A stretch of 39,278 nt of DNA, from contig JACOTG010000199.1 in the NCBI GenBank assembly GCA_016178505.1, forward strand, positions 1-39,278. Direction: 5' to 3'. The stretch comes from Planctomycetota bacterium. GTDB taxonomy: Bacteria; Planctomycetota; JACOTG01. Both the position numbers and the translations under genes were made by a program. Of the stretch, positions 31,993 through 39,278 are shown piece after piece; within the stretch, counting starts at the first letter, position 1, and every line of letters starts with the position of its first letter. The notes beneath the pieces were generated by a model. That model ran no database searches. It saw nothing but the letters and a program-made list of their open reading frames with translations, and was not told the DNA's origin.

Positions 31993-33342
31993 CTACTTCG
32001 CGTTCTGAGCGACGTACGCGCGCCATTCTTTCTCGACGGCGTCGATGTCTTTTCCCATCGCCTCTTCGAAGACGCCGGCCGACGCGTTCGACTTGAATGC
32101 CTTCGCTAGGTACGCGGCGAACTTTTCGCGGTACGCCCCGTTCTCGCCGTGCATCAGGAAATGGACGAGCGCGTAGACCTCGTTGCTCTTCGTGATGCGG
32201 GTCGGCGAATCGGTGGCGTCGGGGTTCGTCGTGATCCGGTTCATCGTCATCGTGAAGTCGCTCTGCCGGTCGTTCAGGATCCGCGTCAGATGCGCGAATT
32301 TGGGCGCCGCGACGAGCTCGGCGAAGCGCTTTCGGTCCACCGCATCGGCGGCGAAGGCGGGCTTGCCCGGAGGACCGGACATTGCAGCATCGAAGAACTC
32401 GCCGAATCCCTCGTCGACCCACGGCGGAACCGTCCCCGACTGTTCGCGCTGGAACATCGCGAAGAGGAGCGCGTGGGTGGCGTCGCTGAACATCCGGGCC
32501 GGCCGACCCGGAACGCGGTCGTAGTAAGTCTGCACGATGCGGCCATCGAGGTGAGCCTGAGAGAGCTGGGCTCGCGCGCTCGGCCGGCCTGGTCTTCCCG
32601 GATCCGACTCTCTCCACGGCCTACCCGGATGACCGGGCTCGAGTCCCGGGCGCAGTCCGCCGTTGTCGCCGCCCGCACCCGGACACTCCTCGCGGTTCTT
32701 GTATGCGTAAACGTTCATCGGTTCACGGGCGACGATCTCTCGCAATTCGAGATCGTTGCCGAGGAACGTGAAGAACGCGCTGTAGTACGACTCGAGATCG
32801 ATCGCGAGGTCCACCGCGGCGACGACGCCCGCGTCGGTGCGCACGGCGTAGTGCTCGGTTTCGATCTCGAGCGCCTTGCCCCAGTCCTCGGTCGCCTTGT
32901 CGATGAGGCTCCACGCGACGTGGCCGCCGTCGATCGCGACGAACCACGTGTTCTTGTTGCGACGATGTCCCAGGATCTCGTGTGCCGTCTCATTGTTCGG
33001 ATCCGTGCGCAGCACGACGTAGGCCTCGAGCTTCGCCTCGCGGTCGAGTTTTCTCTCCTTGCAGAACGTGGCGAGGTCGAGGTGGCCGGGGACGTCGTCG
33101 TCCTGGAGCCTTCGACGCTTCTCGAGCCACTCTTCCATGGAGCGAGCGACGGAGGCGACGGAAAGCACCTCGGAAGTCGGGATCGTGCGCTCGCGCGAGG
33201 AGGCACGCAACACGATCTTCGCGTTGCTCTCGAAGACGACGCGTCCACGAAGCTGGCCTCCGGCCTTGAGCTTCACGACGTCGCGCGCGTCTTCGTCGCT
33301 GGAAAACGCTGCCGCGAACGCCACGAGAAGCAGAGGATTCAT
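31993..33342 (-). CDS. DUF1570 protein, paralogue without HExxH motif and with an insertion
   Basis: 449 residues, closely related to the upstream-lying gene at 33485-34696. A signal-peptide-like N-terminus (LLLVAFAAAF) precedes a domain with VVKLKAGGQLRGRVVFES, then a TPR-like stretch (FCKERKLDREAKLEAYVV), then the DUF1570 peptidase-like domain. Where the paralogue has HEATH, this protein reads SDATH (residues 286-290), so the first metal-ligand His and the catalytic Glu are missing. The downstream DEGFGEFF remains. Residues about 230-264 are an extra Gly/Pro/Arg-rich segment (RPWRESDPGRPGRPSARAQL) absent from the paralogue. A good GAGGAAGG ribosome site precedes the ATG. Probably a pseudoenzyme or binding partner of its neighbour. 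Confidence 0.8.
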   Translation of the reverse strand: MNPLLLVAFAAAFSSDEDARDVVKLKAGGQLRGRVVFESNAKIVLRASSRERTIPTSEVLSVASVARSMEEWLEKRRRLQDDDVPGHLDLATFCKERKLDREAKLEAYVVLRTDPNNETAHEILGHRRNKNTWFVAIDGGHVAWSLIDKATEDWGKALEIETEHYAVRTDAGVVAAVDLAIDLESYYSAFFTFLGNDLELREIVAREPMNVYAYKNREECPGAGGDNGGLRPGLEPGHPGRPWRESDPGRPGRPSARAQLSQAHLDGRIVQTYYDRVPGRPARMFSDATHALLFAMFQREQSGTVPPWVDEGFGEFFDAAMSGPPGKPAFAADAVDRKRFAELVAAPKFAHLTRILNDRQSDFTMTMNRITTNPDATDSPTRITKSNEVYALVHFLMHGENGAYREKFAAYLAKAFKSNASAGVFEEAMGKDIDAVEKEWRAYVAQNAK

Positions 33343-33470
33343 GGGGCACCTTCCTCGCCGGGTTCCTGCGGGCTCCTTCGAACGAGCCAGCTTACCTCAA
33401 CCTCGGCGGCTTCGTGAGCCGCGCCGTTGGTGGCAACGATTGGGAGTGGCCGTCGCGGTCGCGCGCCGGG

Positions 33471-33493
33471 AAAAAAACGAACCGCTACTTCGT
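33471..33493 (-). terminator. Stop-overlapping intrinsic terminator of the HExxH DUF1570 gene
   Basis: On the minus strand, ACGAA-GTAGCGG-TTCGT is followed by an unbroken run of seven T (33477 down to 33471). The stem includes the stop codon of the upstream DUF1570 gene. The stem is short, so efficiency is uncertain, but the T run is unique in the window. Confidence 0.4.
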
Positions 33494-34696
33494 GGCCATC
33501 TCGGCGACGTACTTCCGCCAGGCCTTCTCGACCTGATCGAGATCCTTGCCCATCGCTTTTTCGAAAACGCCGGCCGAAGCCTTCGACTTGAACGCATCCT
33601 TGAGGTAGGTAGCGAACTTCTTCCGATACGCCTCGTTGTCGCCGTGCACGAGGAAGTGGACGAGCGCGTAGACCTCGGTGTACTTCAGGGCCTGGTTCGA
33701 CGACGCCCCGAAATCGCTCGGCTGGTAGTTGATGATCCGGGTGAGGTGCGCCGACTTCTGCGCCGCCGCGAGCTGCGCGAAGCGCTGCCGATTGACGGCG
33801 CCGAACGCGAACGCCGGCTTGCCTGGCGGACCGGCGATCGCCTCGTTGAAGAACTCGGCGAACCCTTCCTCGACCCACGACGGGACTTTGCCCGATTGCT
33901 CGCGCTGGAACATCGTGAACAGGAGTGCGTGCGTCGCCTCGTGGAACATCCCGTAGGGCCGACCGGGCACGCGCTCGAAGTAGACTTGCATGATCCGGCC
34001 GGACGGATCGAAGTACCCGCCGATGTGCCCACCTGCGGCTGGCCATTCCTTTCGGTTCTTGTACGCGTAGACGTTCATCGGTTCGAGGACCTCGCGAGCC
34101 TCGAGGTCGTCGCCGAAAACCGAGAAGAACGTGCTGTAGTAGGATTCGAGATCGAGTGCAAGATCGACCGCGGCGACGACGCCGGTATCGGTCCGGATGG
34201 CGTAGTGCTCCGTCTCGACTCGCAAGGCCTTGCCCCAATCCTCGGTCGACTTGTCGAGGAGGCTCCAAGCGACTTCACCGCTGTCGATCGTGACGAACCA
34301 CGTGTTTTGGCCCTGGCGGTGCTTGAGGATCTCGTGCGCCTTTTCGTTCTTCGGATCGGTGCGCAGCACGAGATAAGCCTCGAGTTCAGCCTCGTGGTCC
34401 AGTTTTCGCTCTTTGCAAAACGATGCGAGGTCGAGATGCCCTGCAACATCGTCGTCCGGGAGCTTTCGAAGCTTCTCCAGCCACTCTTCCATGGAGCGGG
34501 CCACGGATGTGACGGACGTCACGTCGGACTTCGGGATCGTGCGTTCGCGCGACGCGGCCCGCAGCACGAGCTTGTCGTCGTTCTCGAAGACGACGCGGCC
34601 TTTCGCCTCGCCGCCGGCTTTGAGCTTCACGACGTCTCGCAGGTCTTCGTCGCCGACGAGCGCGGCTGTGAAGGCGATGAGTAGGAGTGAATTCAC
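33485..34696 (-). CDS. DUF1570 protein with HExxH metalloprotease motif
   Basis: 403 residues. A signal-peptide-like start (LLLIAFTAAL) is followed by the same architecture as its neighbour: an N-terminal SH3-like or beta region (VVKLKAGGEAKGRVVFEN), a TPR-like stretch, then DUF1570. The zinc-binding helix reads FHEATHALLF (His252, Glu253, His256), and EEGFAEFF (Glu277 or Glu281) supplies the likely third ligand, as in gluzincin peptidases. Export and proteolysis are likely; the substrate is unknown. The start is GTG at 34696, supported by GAGGTGGCGG upstream. DUF1570 proteins are common in planctomycetes. Its sister gene, 142 bases downstream, has lost the motif. Confidence 0.85.
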   Translation of the reverse strand: MNSLLLIAFTAALVGDEDLRDVVKLKAGGEAKGRVVFENDDKLVLRAASRERTIPKSDVTSVTSVARSMEEWLEKLRKLPDDDVAGHLDLASFCKERKLDHEAELEAYLVLRTDPKNEKAHEILKHRQGQNTWFVTIDSGEVAWSLLDKSTEDWGKALRVETEHYAIRTDTGVVAAVDLALDLESYYSTFFSVFGDDLEAREVLEPMNVYAYKNRKEWPAAGGHIGGYFDPSGRIMQVYFERVPGRPYGMFHEATHALLFTMFQREQSGKVPSWVEEGFAEFFNEAIAGPPGKPAFAFGAVNRQRFAQLAAAQKSAHLTRIINYQPSDFGASSNQALKYTEVYALVHFLVHGDNEAYRKKFATYLKDAFKSKASAGVFEKAMGKDLDQVEKAWRKYVAEMATK

Positions 34697-34822
34697 GATC
34701 CCGCCACCTCGACCAGTCGTTGTGAGGTCCTATGAACAAGGTAATCTACCGGACGTTGCTCGCTTTTTCAGGGCAGCGACCGATGTGGTTGTATTGCGGG
34801 CCATCGCTCGGGCCCGCGCTCG

Positions 34823-34841
34823 GATCGACCGAGGGTCGATC
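34823..34841. promoter_or_regulatory. Perfect dyad in the leader of the M48 protease gene
   Basis: GATCGACC-GAG-GGTCGATC, eight perfectly paired bases, 24 bases before the ATG at 34865. It lies in the divergent region between the DUF1570 and M48 genes and could be an operator or a leader hairpin; no promoter could be assigned with confidence. Confidence 0.35.
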
Positions 34842-34864
34842 GACCAACAGGATCGGAGAATGAC

Positions 34865-35701
34865 ATGAAAACTTCCCACCGTGTCCTAGCCGCAGCTGCG
34901 ATCGGCCTCCTTTTCGTTTCGTGCCAGACGGCGCCTTACACGGGCCGCAAGCAATTCATGCTCATCTCGGCTGCGACCGAGGCGCAGATGGGTGCGCAGG
35001 CGTATCAAGAGGTCAAAACCAAATCGACGCTGGTTCAGTCGGGACCGCAATACGATCAAATGATCCGCGTCGGGAAACGGATCGCCGCAGTGGCCGACGA
35101 ACCCGACTTCGAGTGGGAATTCAGCCTCATCAAGGACGACAAGACCGCGAACGCGTTCTGCCTGCCGGGCGGAAAGATCGCCGTCTACACGGGGATTCTT
35201 CCCATTACGCAGTCGGACGAAGGACTCGCGGTCGTTCTCGGTCACGAGATTGGGCACGCCGTCGAGCATCATGGCGCGGAGCGCGTCACCCAGCAGACGG
35301 GCGCTGACCTTGCGTTGGGAGTCGCCGATCAGTTCCTGACCGGCGGCACCAGCGGGACGACGCACTCGCTCGTCATGTCCGCGCTCGGGGCAGGTGCGCA
35401 ATTCGGCGTGCTGCTTCCCTTCAGTCGGACTCAAGAATCCGAGGCGGATCACGTCGGCCTCATCCTGATGACGAAGGCAGGCTATCCACCGGAAGAGGCG
35501 GCTGCATTCTGGAAGCGAATGACGGCGAAGGCCGGCGCCGGCGCACCGCCGGAATTCCTCTCCGATCACCCGAGCGACGAGAAGCGCATCGCGGCGATCG
35601 AGGGCTGGATCCCGGAGGTGAAATCGCAGTACTCACCCATCGGAACGTCGCGGACCGACGACCCGAGTCTGCGCCGCGGCAAGAAATCGAACGGTCGCTG
35701 A
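34865..35701 (+). CDS. M48 family zinc metalloprotease, lipoprotein (LoiP/BepA-like)
   Basis: 278 residues. The signal peptide has lipobox LFVSC (Cys20), predicting an anchored periplasmic or outer-membrane lipoprotein. The peptidase domain follows the M48 layout: FCLPGGKIAVYTGIL, then the zinc site HEIGH (His127, Glu128, His131), and a third ligand Glu191 in ESEADHVGLILM. It ends with PEFLSDHPSDEKRIAAIEGW, conserved in this family for substrate placement. Such proteases degrade or assist misfolded outer-membrane proteins. GGAG lies six bases before the ATG. It is divergent from the DUF1570 protease pair and convergent with none; an A/T-rich region follows. Confidence 0.95.
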   Translation: MKTSHRVLAAAAIGLLFVSCQTAPYTGRKQFMLISAATEAQMGAQAYQEVKTKSTLVQSGPQYDQMIRVGKRIAAVADEPDFEWEFSLIKDDKTANAFCLPGGKIAVYTGILPITQSDEGLAVVLGHEIGHAVEHHGAERVTQQTGADLALGVADQFLTGGTSGTTHSLVMSALGAGAQFGVLLPFSRTQESEADHVGLILMTKAGYPPEEAAAFWKRMTAKAGAGAPPEFLSDHPSDEKRIAAIEGWIPEVKSQYSPIGTSRTDDPSLRRGKKSNGR

Positions 35702-35745
35702 AAACACGAAATTTCTTGGATTTATCCCTATTCTTCAGCTAAACC
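35702..35745 (+). promoter_or_regulatory. A/T-rich block, probable promoter region of the HU gene
   Basis: The stretch AAATTTCTTGGATTTATCCC and the following bases are strikingly A/T-rich for this genome and lie about 100 bases before the HU start. No convincing pair of -35/-10 hexamers could be fixed. Highly expressed HU genes usually have strong promoters. Confidence 0.35.
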
Positions 35746-35845
35746 GTTCGCTCGTCGCTTGCGCGCCGGACCCGTTCGAGTGGCGGGACACACCGATGGC
35801 GCATCGAGAGAATCAACACCACATGAAGGGAACAGGAGGTATTCA

Positions 35846-36145
35846 ATGGCCGTGAAGACCGGGAACCGTCCGATGTCGAAGTCGCAGGTCGCGGGTCACA
35901 TTGCCGAGCGCTTTGGCTTCAGCAAGAAGACCGGCGCCGAGCTGCTCGAGGAACTTGCATCCCTCGCGATCAAAGAATCGAAGAGGGGATTTACTTTTCC
36001 GGGACTCGGAAAGCTCGTTGTCGTGAAGCGCAAGGAGCGCATGGGCCGCAACCCGCAGACGGGCGAGGCCATCAAGATCCCGGCGAAGACCGTCCTGAAG
36101 TTCCGAATCGCCAAGGCCGCAAAGGATGCCGCCCTCAAGAAGTAA
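35846..36145 (+). CDS. HU/IHF family DNA-binding protein
   Basis: 99-residue histone-like protein that bends and compacts DNA as a dimer. The dimerisation helices (KSQVAGHIAERFGFSKKTG, LLEELASLAIKE) are followed by FTFPGLGKLVVVKRKERM and the DNA-intercalating arm GRNPQTGEAIKIPA, then KTVLKFRIAKAAKDAALKK. Length fits the HU family (about 90). An ideal AGGAGG seven bases upstream of the ATG fixes the start; an open frame further upstream is not needed. A strong hairpin follows 18 bases after the stop. It is a monocistronic gene, probably highly expressed. Confidence 0.95.
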   Translation: MAVKTGNRPMSKSQVAGHIAERFGFSKKTGAELLEELASLAIKESKRGFTFPGLGKLVVVKRKERMGRNPQTGEAIKIPAKTVLKFRIAKAAKDAALKK

Positions 36146-36163
36146 TCGAACTCATCGCGATCG

Positions 36164-36198
36164 AGAGGGTCTTTCCGCAAACCCCGGAAAGACCCTCT
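36164..36198. terminator. Strong hairpin terminator after the HU gene
   Basis: Perfect 14-bp stem AGAGGGTCTTTCCG / CGGAAAGACCCTCT with a seven-base loop, 18 bases beyond the HU stop. It lacks a T tail but is the most stable small hairpin between these genes. Confidence 0.65.
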
Positions 36199-36369
36199 GA
36201 CGCGTCATAACTGATGCATACGGAGCCTGCTACGAAAATAGGCATCGGGCGAACGCCGTTGCGAGGAGGCCGTTCGAGCTTAACCCGAAGGGTTTTCATT
36301 GTTTCTGGACGACGCATCCGCGCGTCATGACGACTGGATCCTTTTTCCCACTTGTGCCGTTCGCCGAGC

Positions 36370-36422
36370 TCAGTCCATGAACTTGGCGCGGTACCCATAC
36401 CATCACGGACCGCACACGTGTC
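36370..36422 (-). pseudogene. Decayed copy of the C-terminus of the adjacent membrane protein
   Basis: Downstream of the membrane protein stop, the minus strand reads HVCGP-stop-WYGYRAKFMD-stop. This mirrors the true C-terminus HVEGPWWGWYRYTFND-stop, with the first tryptophan codon changed from TGG to TGA. The duplicated segment is about 53 bases. It marks a past tandem duplication or the remains of a second, related gene whose body has been lost. Confidence 0.6.
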
Positions 36423-36435
36423 GGTACGCTGAAGT

Positions 36436-37083
36436 TCAATCGTTAAACGTGTACCGGTACCAGCCCCACCACGGCCCCTCAACGTGCCAATAGTCGTCGT
36501 CGCGGCTCTCGGGAGGTTTTCCCTTCGGCGCATACGCGAGCCCGCACACGCCGAGGAATGCCCGCCCCGTAACCAGGCGAACACATCGATCGTCCGACTC
36601 GAGGTTCCAGACCCAGAAGAGCCCGATCTGCCGATCGTCGGGATACGTCTCGGACGTACCAGGAGCCACGCCGGCGACGGCGCGCTCGAGCGCCGCCTCG
36701 CTTGCGGCGAATCGGATTCGGAACGGGAAGTACGTCGTCTTCGCGAAGACGCCGATCGTGAGCGCGATGGGAAACGCGAGGCACCGAACGAGCGGACGGC
36801 GCGATCGCGGCGTGTCCGCGGCCGTCCCACGCGCACGTCCAAACAGCATCATCGCGCGAACCAGCCACGGGATTCCGAGGAGCAGGGCGCCTCCAATGAG
36901 AATCAACGGAACGCCGGGTAACTCGTCGGCCTCGACGTTGCTGTAGGTCGCGAGCACCCACGCAAGCCAAACGAGCGTGAGCGTCCACTCGATGAATGCG
37001 ATCCCCGGCGAGGCGCGATGCGCACGAAAGTTCGCGGCAGCCGTGCGCGTGCGCTCAGGGGAAGCGCCCATCTCCGAAGCCAT
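36436..37083 (-). CDS. Membrane protein of unknown function
   Basis: 215 residues. At least two clear hydrophobic helices near the N-terminus (FIEWTLTLVWLAWVLAT and VPLILIGGALLLGIPWLV) and one further segment (CLAFPIALTIGVFA) are followed by a soluble part. The C-terminal about 90 residues (AASEAALERAV, IGLFWVWNLESDDRCVRLV, DDYWHVEGPWWGWYRY) are aromatic-rich and look like a small sensor or binding domain outside the membrane. I do not recognise the family. The gene lies 39 bases after fusA on the same strand and may share its transcript. The ribosome site is weak. A decayed copy of its C-terminal codons lies just beyond the stop. Confidence 0.65.
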   Translation of the reverse strand: MASEMGASPERTRTAAANFRAHRASPGIAFIEWTLTLVWLAWVLATYSNVEADELPGVPLILIGGALLLGIPWLVRAMMLFGRARGTAADTPRSRRPLVRCLAFPIALTIGVFAKTTYFPFRIRFAASEAALERAVAGVAPGTSETYPDDRQIGLFWVWNLESDDRCVRLVTGRAFLGVCGLAYAPKGKPPESRDDDYWHVEGPWWGWYRYTFND

Positions 37084-37122
37084 GCCGGCATTGTCGCCGG
37101 GCGACTCGACGCGAACGAGCGG

Positions 37123-39264
37123 TTACTTCTTGCTCGGCTGCTGGCCCGACTTCGCGAGGAGCGCGCGGTTCGCTTCTTCGAAAACGGCCTCGGCGATGTG
37201 CACCGGCGTCGGCGCATACTCGCACGGCTCCATCGAGTAGGTGCCACGACCCGCGGTCGCCGACCGGATGACGGTCGAGTAGCTGAACATCTCCGCGAGC
37301 GGCACCTTGCCTCGGATGACGCGAAGGCCGTTCTGCTGAACGGTCTCGTGGACTTCAGAGCGCCGGCGGTTCAGGTCGCCGATGACGTCACCGAGATGCT
37401 GCTCCGGGATCTGAATCTCGAGCTTCATCTTCGGCTCGAGCAGCGTGACGCCGCCCTGTTCCATGGCCAAGCGGAATGCGAGGTACGCGGCCTGCTTGAA
37501 CGCCAGCTCCGACGAGTCGACCTCGTGGAACTGACCGTCATAGAGGGTCACTTTGAGGTTCGTGTAGGGGAAGCCGAAGCGGCCGCCGCGCGCAGCGGAC
37601 TCGTGGATCGCGTCTTCGATCGAACCGATGTACTCGCGCGGGATGGAGCCACCCTTGGTGTCGTTCACGAACTCGACTTCGCCCGTCCCGTCGCCCGGCT
37701 CGAAGCGCATGCGCACGACGCCGAACTGGCCGTGTCCGCCGGTCTGCTTGACGTGCTTGCCTTCGACATCGACGGGACGCTTGATGGTCTGCCGATACGC
37801 GACCTTGGGACGTCCGACGTTTGCGTCGACGTTGTAGTCGCGCAGGAGGCGGTTCTTCAGGATCTCGAGGTGGAGTTCGCCCATGCCCGAGATGATCATC
37901 TCGCCGGTCTCTTCGTCGGTCTGATGCTTGAACGTCGGGTCTTCCTTCGCGAGACGTCCGAGAGCCTCGCCCAGCTTGTCGCGGTCTCCCGACGTCTTCG
38001 GCGCGATCGACATCGAGATGACGGTCTCTGGGAACTGCATGCTCTCGAGGACGATGGGATCGTCCGACGAGCAGAGGGTGTCGCCCGTGACCGTGTGCTT
38101 GAGACCGATGACGCCGGCGATTTCGCCCGCCGAAACCTCCTCGATCTGCTCGCGCTTGTTCGCGTGCATGAGGTAGATGCGACCGATGCGCTCGCGCGTG
38201 TGTCGCGTCGAATTCATGACCTGGTCGCCCTGGCGCAGGCGGCCCGAGTAGACGCGCACGAACGTGAGCTCGCCGTTCTTGTCGCTGGTCGTCTTGAATG
38301 CAAGCGCCGACAGCGGCTCGTCCGGATGCAGGATGCGAATCAACGGCTCGGTGGTGCGTGGCTTCAATCCCTCGATGCGGCCGACGTCGACCGGCGAGGG
38401 AAGGTAGTGCACGACGCCGTCGAGAAGCTGTTGAACGCCCTTGTTCTTGAGCGCGGAGCCGCACAGCACCGGCGTGATCTTGCCCTTCAACGTGCCCTTG
38501 CGGACGGCGTCACGAATCTCGCCCGGCAGAATCGGCTCGCCGTCGAGGAACTTTTCCATGAGCGAATCGGAGAACTCGGCGACCAAGTCGAGCATTTGCT
38601 CGCGCGCCGCCGCGGCCTTCTCGCGGTAATCGTCGGGGATCGGCTCGATCGAGAAGACCTTACCTTCGGTCGAGTCGTCGTAGACGATGCACTGCTCCTC
38701 GATGAGATCGATGATCCCCTTGAACTCCTTTTCGAGACCGTAGGGGATCTGCAGCGGCACCGGTGTGATCATGAGCCGCTCACGAATCGACTCGACGGCG
38801 GCTTCGAAGTTCGCGCCGGTGCGGTCGAGCTTGTTGACGAAGGAGAGTCGCGGCACGCCGTACTTGTTCGCCTGTCGCCAGACTGTTTCCGACTGCGCTT
38901 CGACGCCGGCGACTCCACAGAAGACACCGATGGCGCCGTCGAGGACACGCAGCGAGCGCTCGACCTCGGCTGTGAAATCGACATGTCCCGGCGTATCTAG
39001 GATGTTGATGCGCGTGTCACCCCAGAAGCAGATCGTCGCTGCACTCTTGATGGTGATGCCGCGCTCACGTTCCTCCTCCATGAAGTCCATGGTGGTGGTG
39101 CCGTCGTGCACTTCACCTTGCCGGTGAATCTTCCCCGTGTAGTAGAGGATCCGCTCGGTCACGGTCGTCTTTCCGGCGTCGATGTGTGCAACGATGCCGA
39201 TGTTACGAATGCGCTCGAGCGTGGCGAGACCCGGGCGAGCCTTGCCGTCCTTGAGGTCTCTCAT
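37123..39264 (-). CDS. fusA: Translation elongation factor G
   Basis: 713-residue EF-G, the GTPase that drives ribosomal translocation. GTP-binding motifs: AHIDAGKTT (residues 26-34), the [11 protein letters not shown] switch I, DTPGH (90-94), NKLD (144-147) and GSALKNKG (G5). Domain II ([20 protein letters not shown]) and domains III-V follow ([40 protein letters not shown]), ending in a short Lys tail. The ATG at 39264 is preceded by GGGG; the window ends 14 bases upstream, so its promoter is not visible. It is not flanked by rpsL, rpsG or tuf on the visible side. It may be the main EF-G or one of several paralogues. Confidence 0.97.
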   Translation of the reverse strand: MRDLKDGKARPGLATLERIRNIGIVAHIDAGKTTVTERILYYTGKIHRQGEVHDGTTTMDFMEEERERGITIKSAATICFWGDTRINILDTPGHVDFTAEVERSLRVLDGAIGVFCGVAGVEAQSETVWRQANKYGVPRLSFVNKLDRTGANFEAAVESIRERLMITPVPLQIPYGLEKEFKGIIDLIEEQCIVYDDSTEGKVFSIEPIPDDYREKAAAAREQMLDLVAEFSDSLMEKFLDGEPILPGEIRDAVRKGTLKGKITPVLCGSALKNKGVQQLLDGVVHYLPSPVDVGRIEGLKPRTTEPLIRILHPDEPLSALAFKTTSDKNGELTFVRVYSGRLRQGDQVMNSTRHTRERIGRIYLMHANKREQIEEVSAGEIAGVIGLKHTVTGDTLCSSDDPIVLESMQFPETVISMSIAPKTSGDRDKLGEALGRLAKEDPTFKHQTDEETGEMIISGMGELHLEILKNRLLRDYNVDANVGRPKVAYRQTIKRPVDVEGKHVKQTGGHGQFGVVRMRFEPGDGTGEVEFVNDTKGGSIPREYIGSIEDAIHESAARGGRFGFPYTNLKVTLYDGQFHEVDSSELAFKQAAYLAFRLAMEQGGVTLLEPKMKLEIQIPEQHLGDVIGDLNRRRSEVHETVQQNGLRVIRGKVPLAEMFSYSTVIRSATAGRGTYSMEPCEYAPTPVHIAEAVFEEANRALLAKSGQQPSKK

Positions 39265-39278
39265 GACCCCATCCGAGA

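Overview
The window is about 39 kb of GC-rich bacterial chromosome, with strong G/C preference at third codon positions. Tandem DUF1570 proteins, several secreted beta-propeller proteins (SBBP, NHL, TolB/IPT types), a PaaA/BoxB-like diiron protein and a translation factor outside a str operon suggest Planctomycetota or a similar environmental phylum. That placement is inference; no rRNA or tRNA gene was seen to confirm it.

Layout. 1-1310 (minus): a cyclase-family hydrolase overlapping an SDR dehydrogenase that runs off the left edge. 1501-3363: a large secreted protein of unknown function with a suspected out-of-frame stretch. 3559-5081: two tandem CheR-type methyltransferases, the first broken by a 91-nt deletion. 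5118-6067: an HNH endonuclease cut short and joined to the tail of a HEPN protein. 6141-10580: metH (cobalamin-dependent methionine synthase), then a RHH antitoxin/PIN toxin pair bracketed by copies of the metH 3' end. 10684-16881: nitroreductase, SBBP-repeat secreted protein, lipoprotein cytochrome c, and a TatD/TMEM175-like pair. 16940-20023: an isolated diiron oxygenase-like protein behind a perfect dyad, then a GT39-like membrane glycosyltransferase. 20344-21900: two related secreted proteins, one with an internally duplicated emfourin-like domain and one frameshifted. 22176-24484: an SDR, a small unknown protein and a secreted NHL propeller. 24639-31985: Lhr-type helicase, DUF4261 protein, TolB/IPT secreted protein and an endonuclease III-like protein, all co-directional. 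31993-35701: two DUF1570 paralogues (one has lost the HExxH motif) divergent from an M48 lipoprotein protease. 35846-39264: an HU protein with a strong hairpin behind it, a membrane protein with a decayed copy of its tail, and fusA (EF-G).

How it works together. There is no single large pathway. Core functions (metH, fusA, HU, Lhr, TatD) are mixed with envelope and secreted proteins. The 3.5-10.6 kb part is a scar-rich accessory zone with a broken duplicate, a chimeric junction of two defence-type genes and a toxin-antitoxin module at a gene end. No CRISPR array, rRNA, tRNA, transposase or integrase was recognised. The best candidates for something new are the metH-tail repeats around the toxin-antitoxin module, the DUF1570 active/inactive pair, the HNH/HEPN junction, the emfourin-like secreted family and the Lhr block ending in an endonuclease III-like protein without its catalytic residues.
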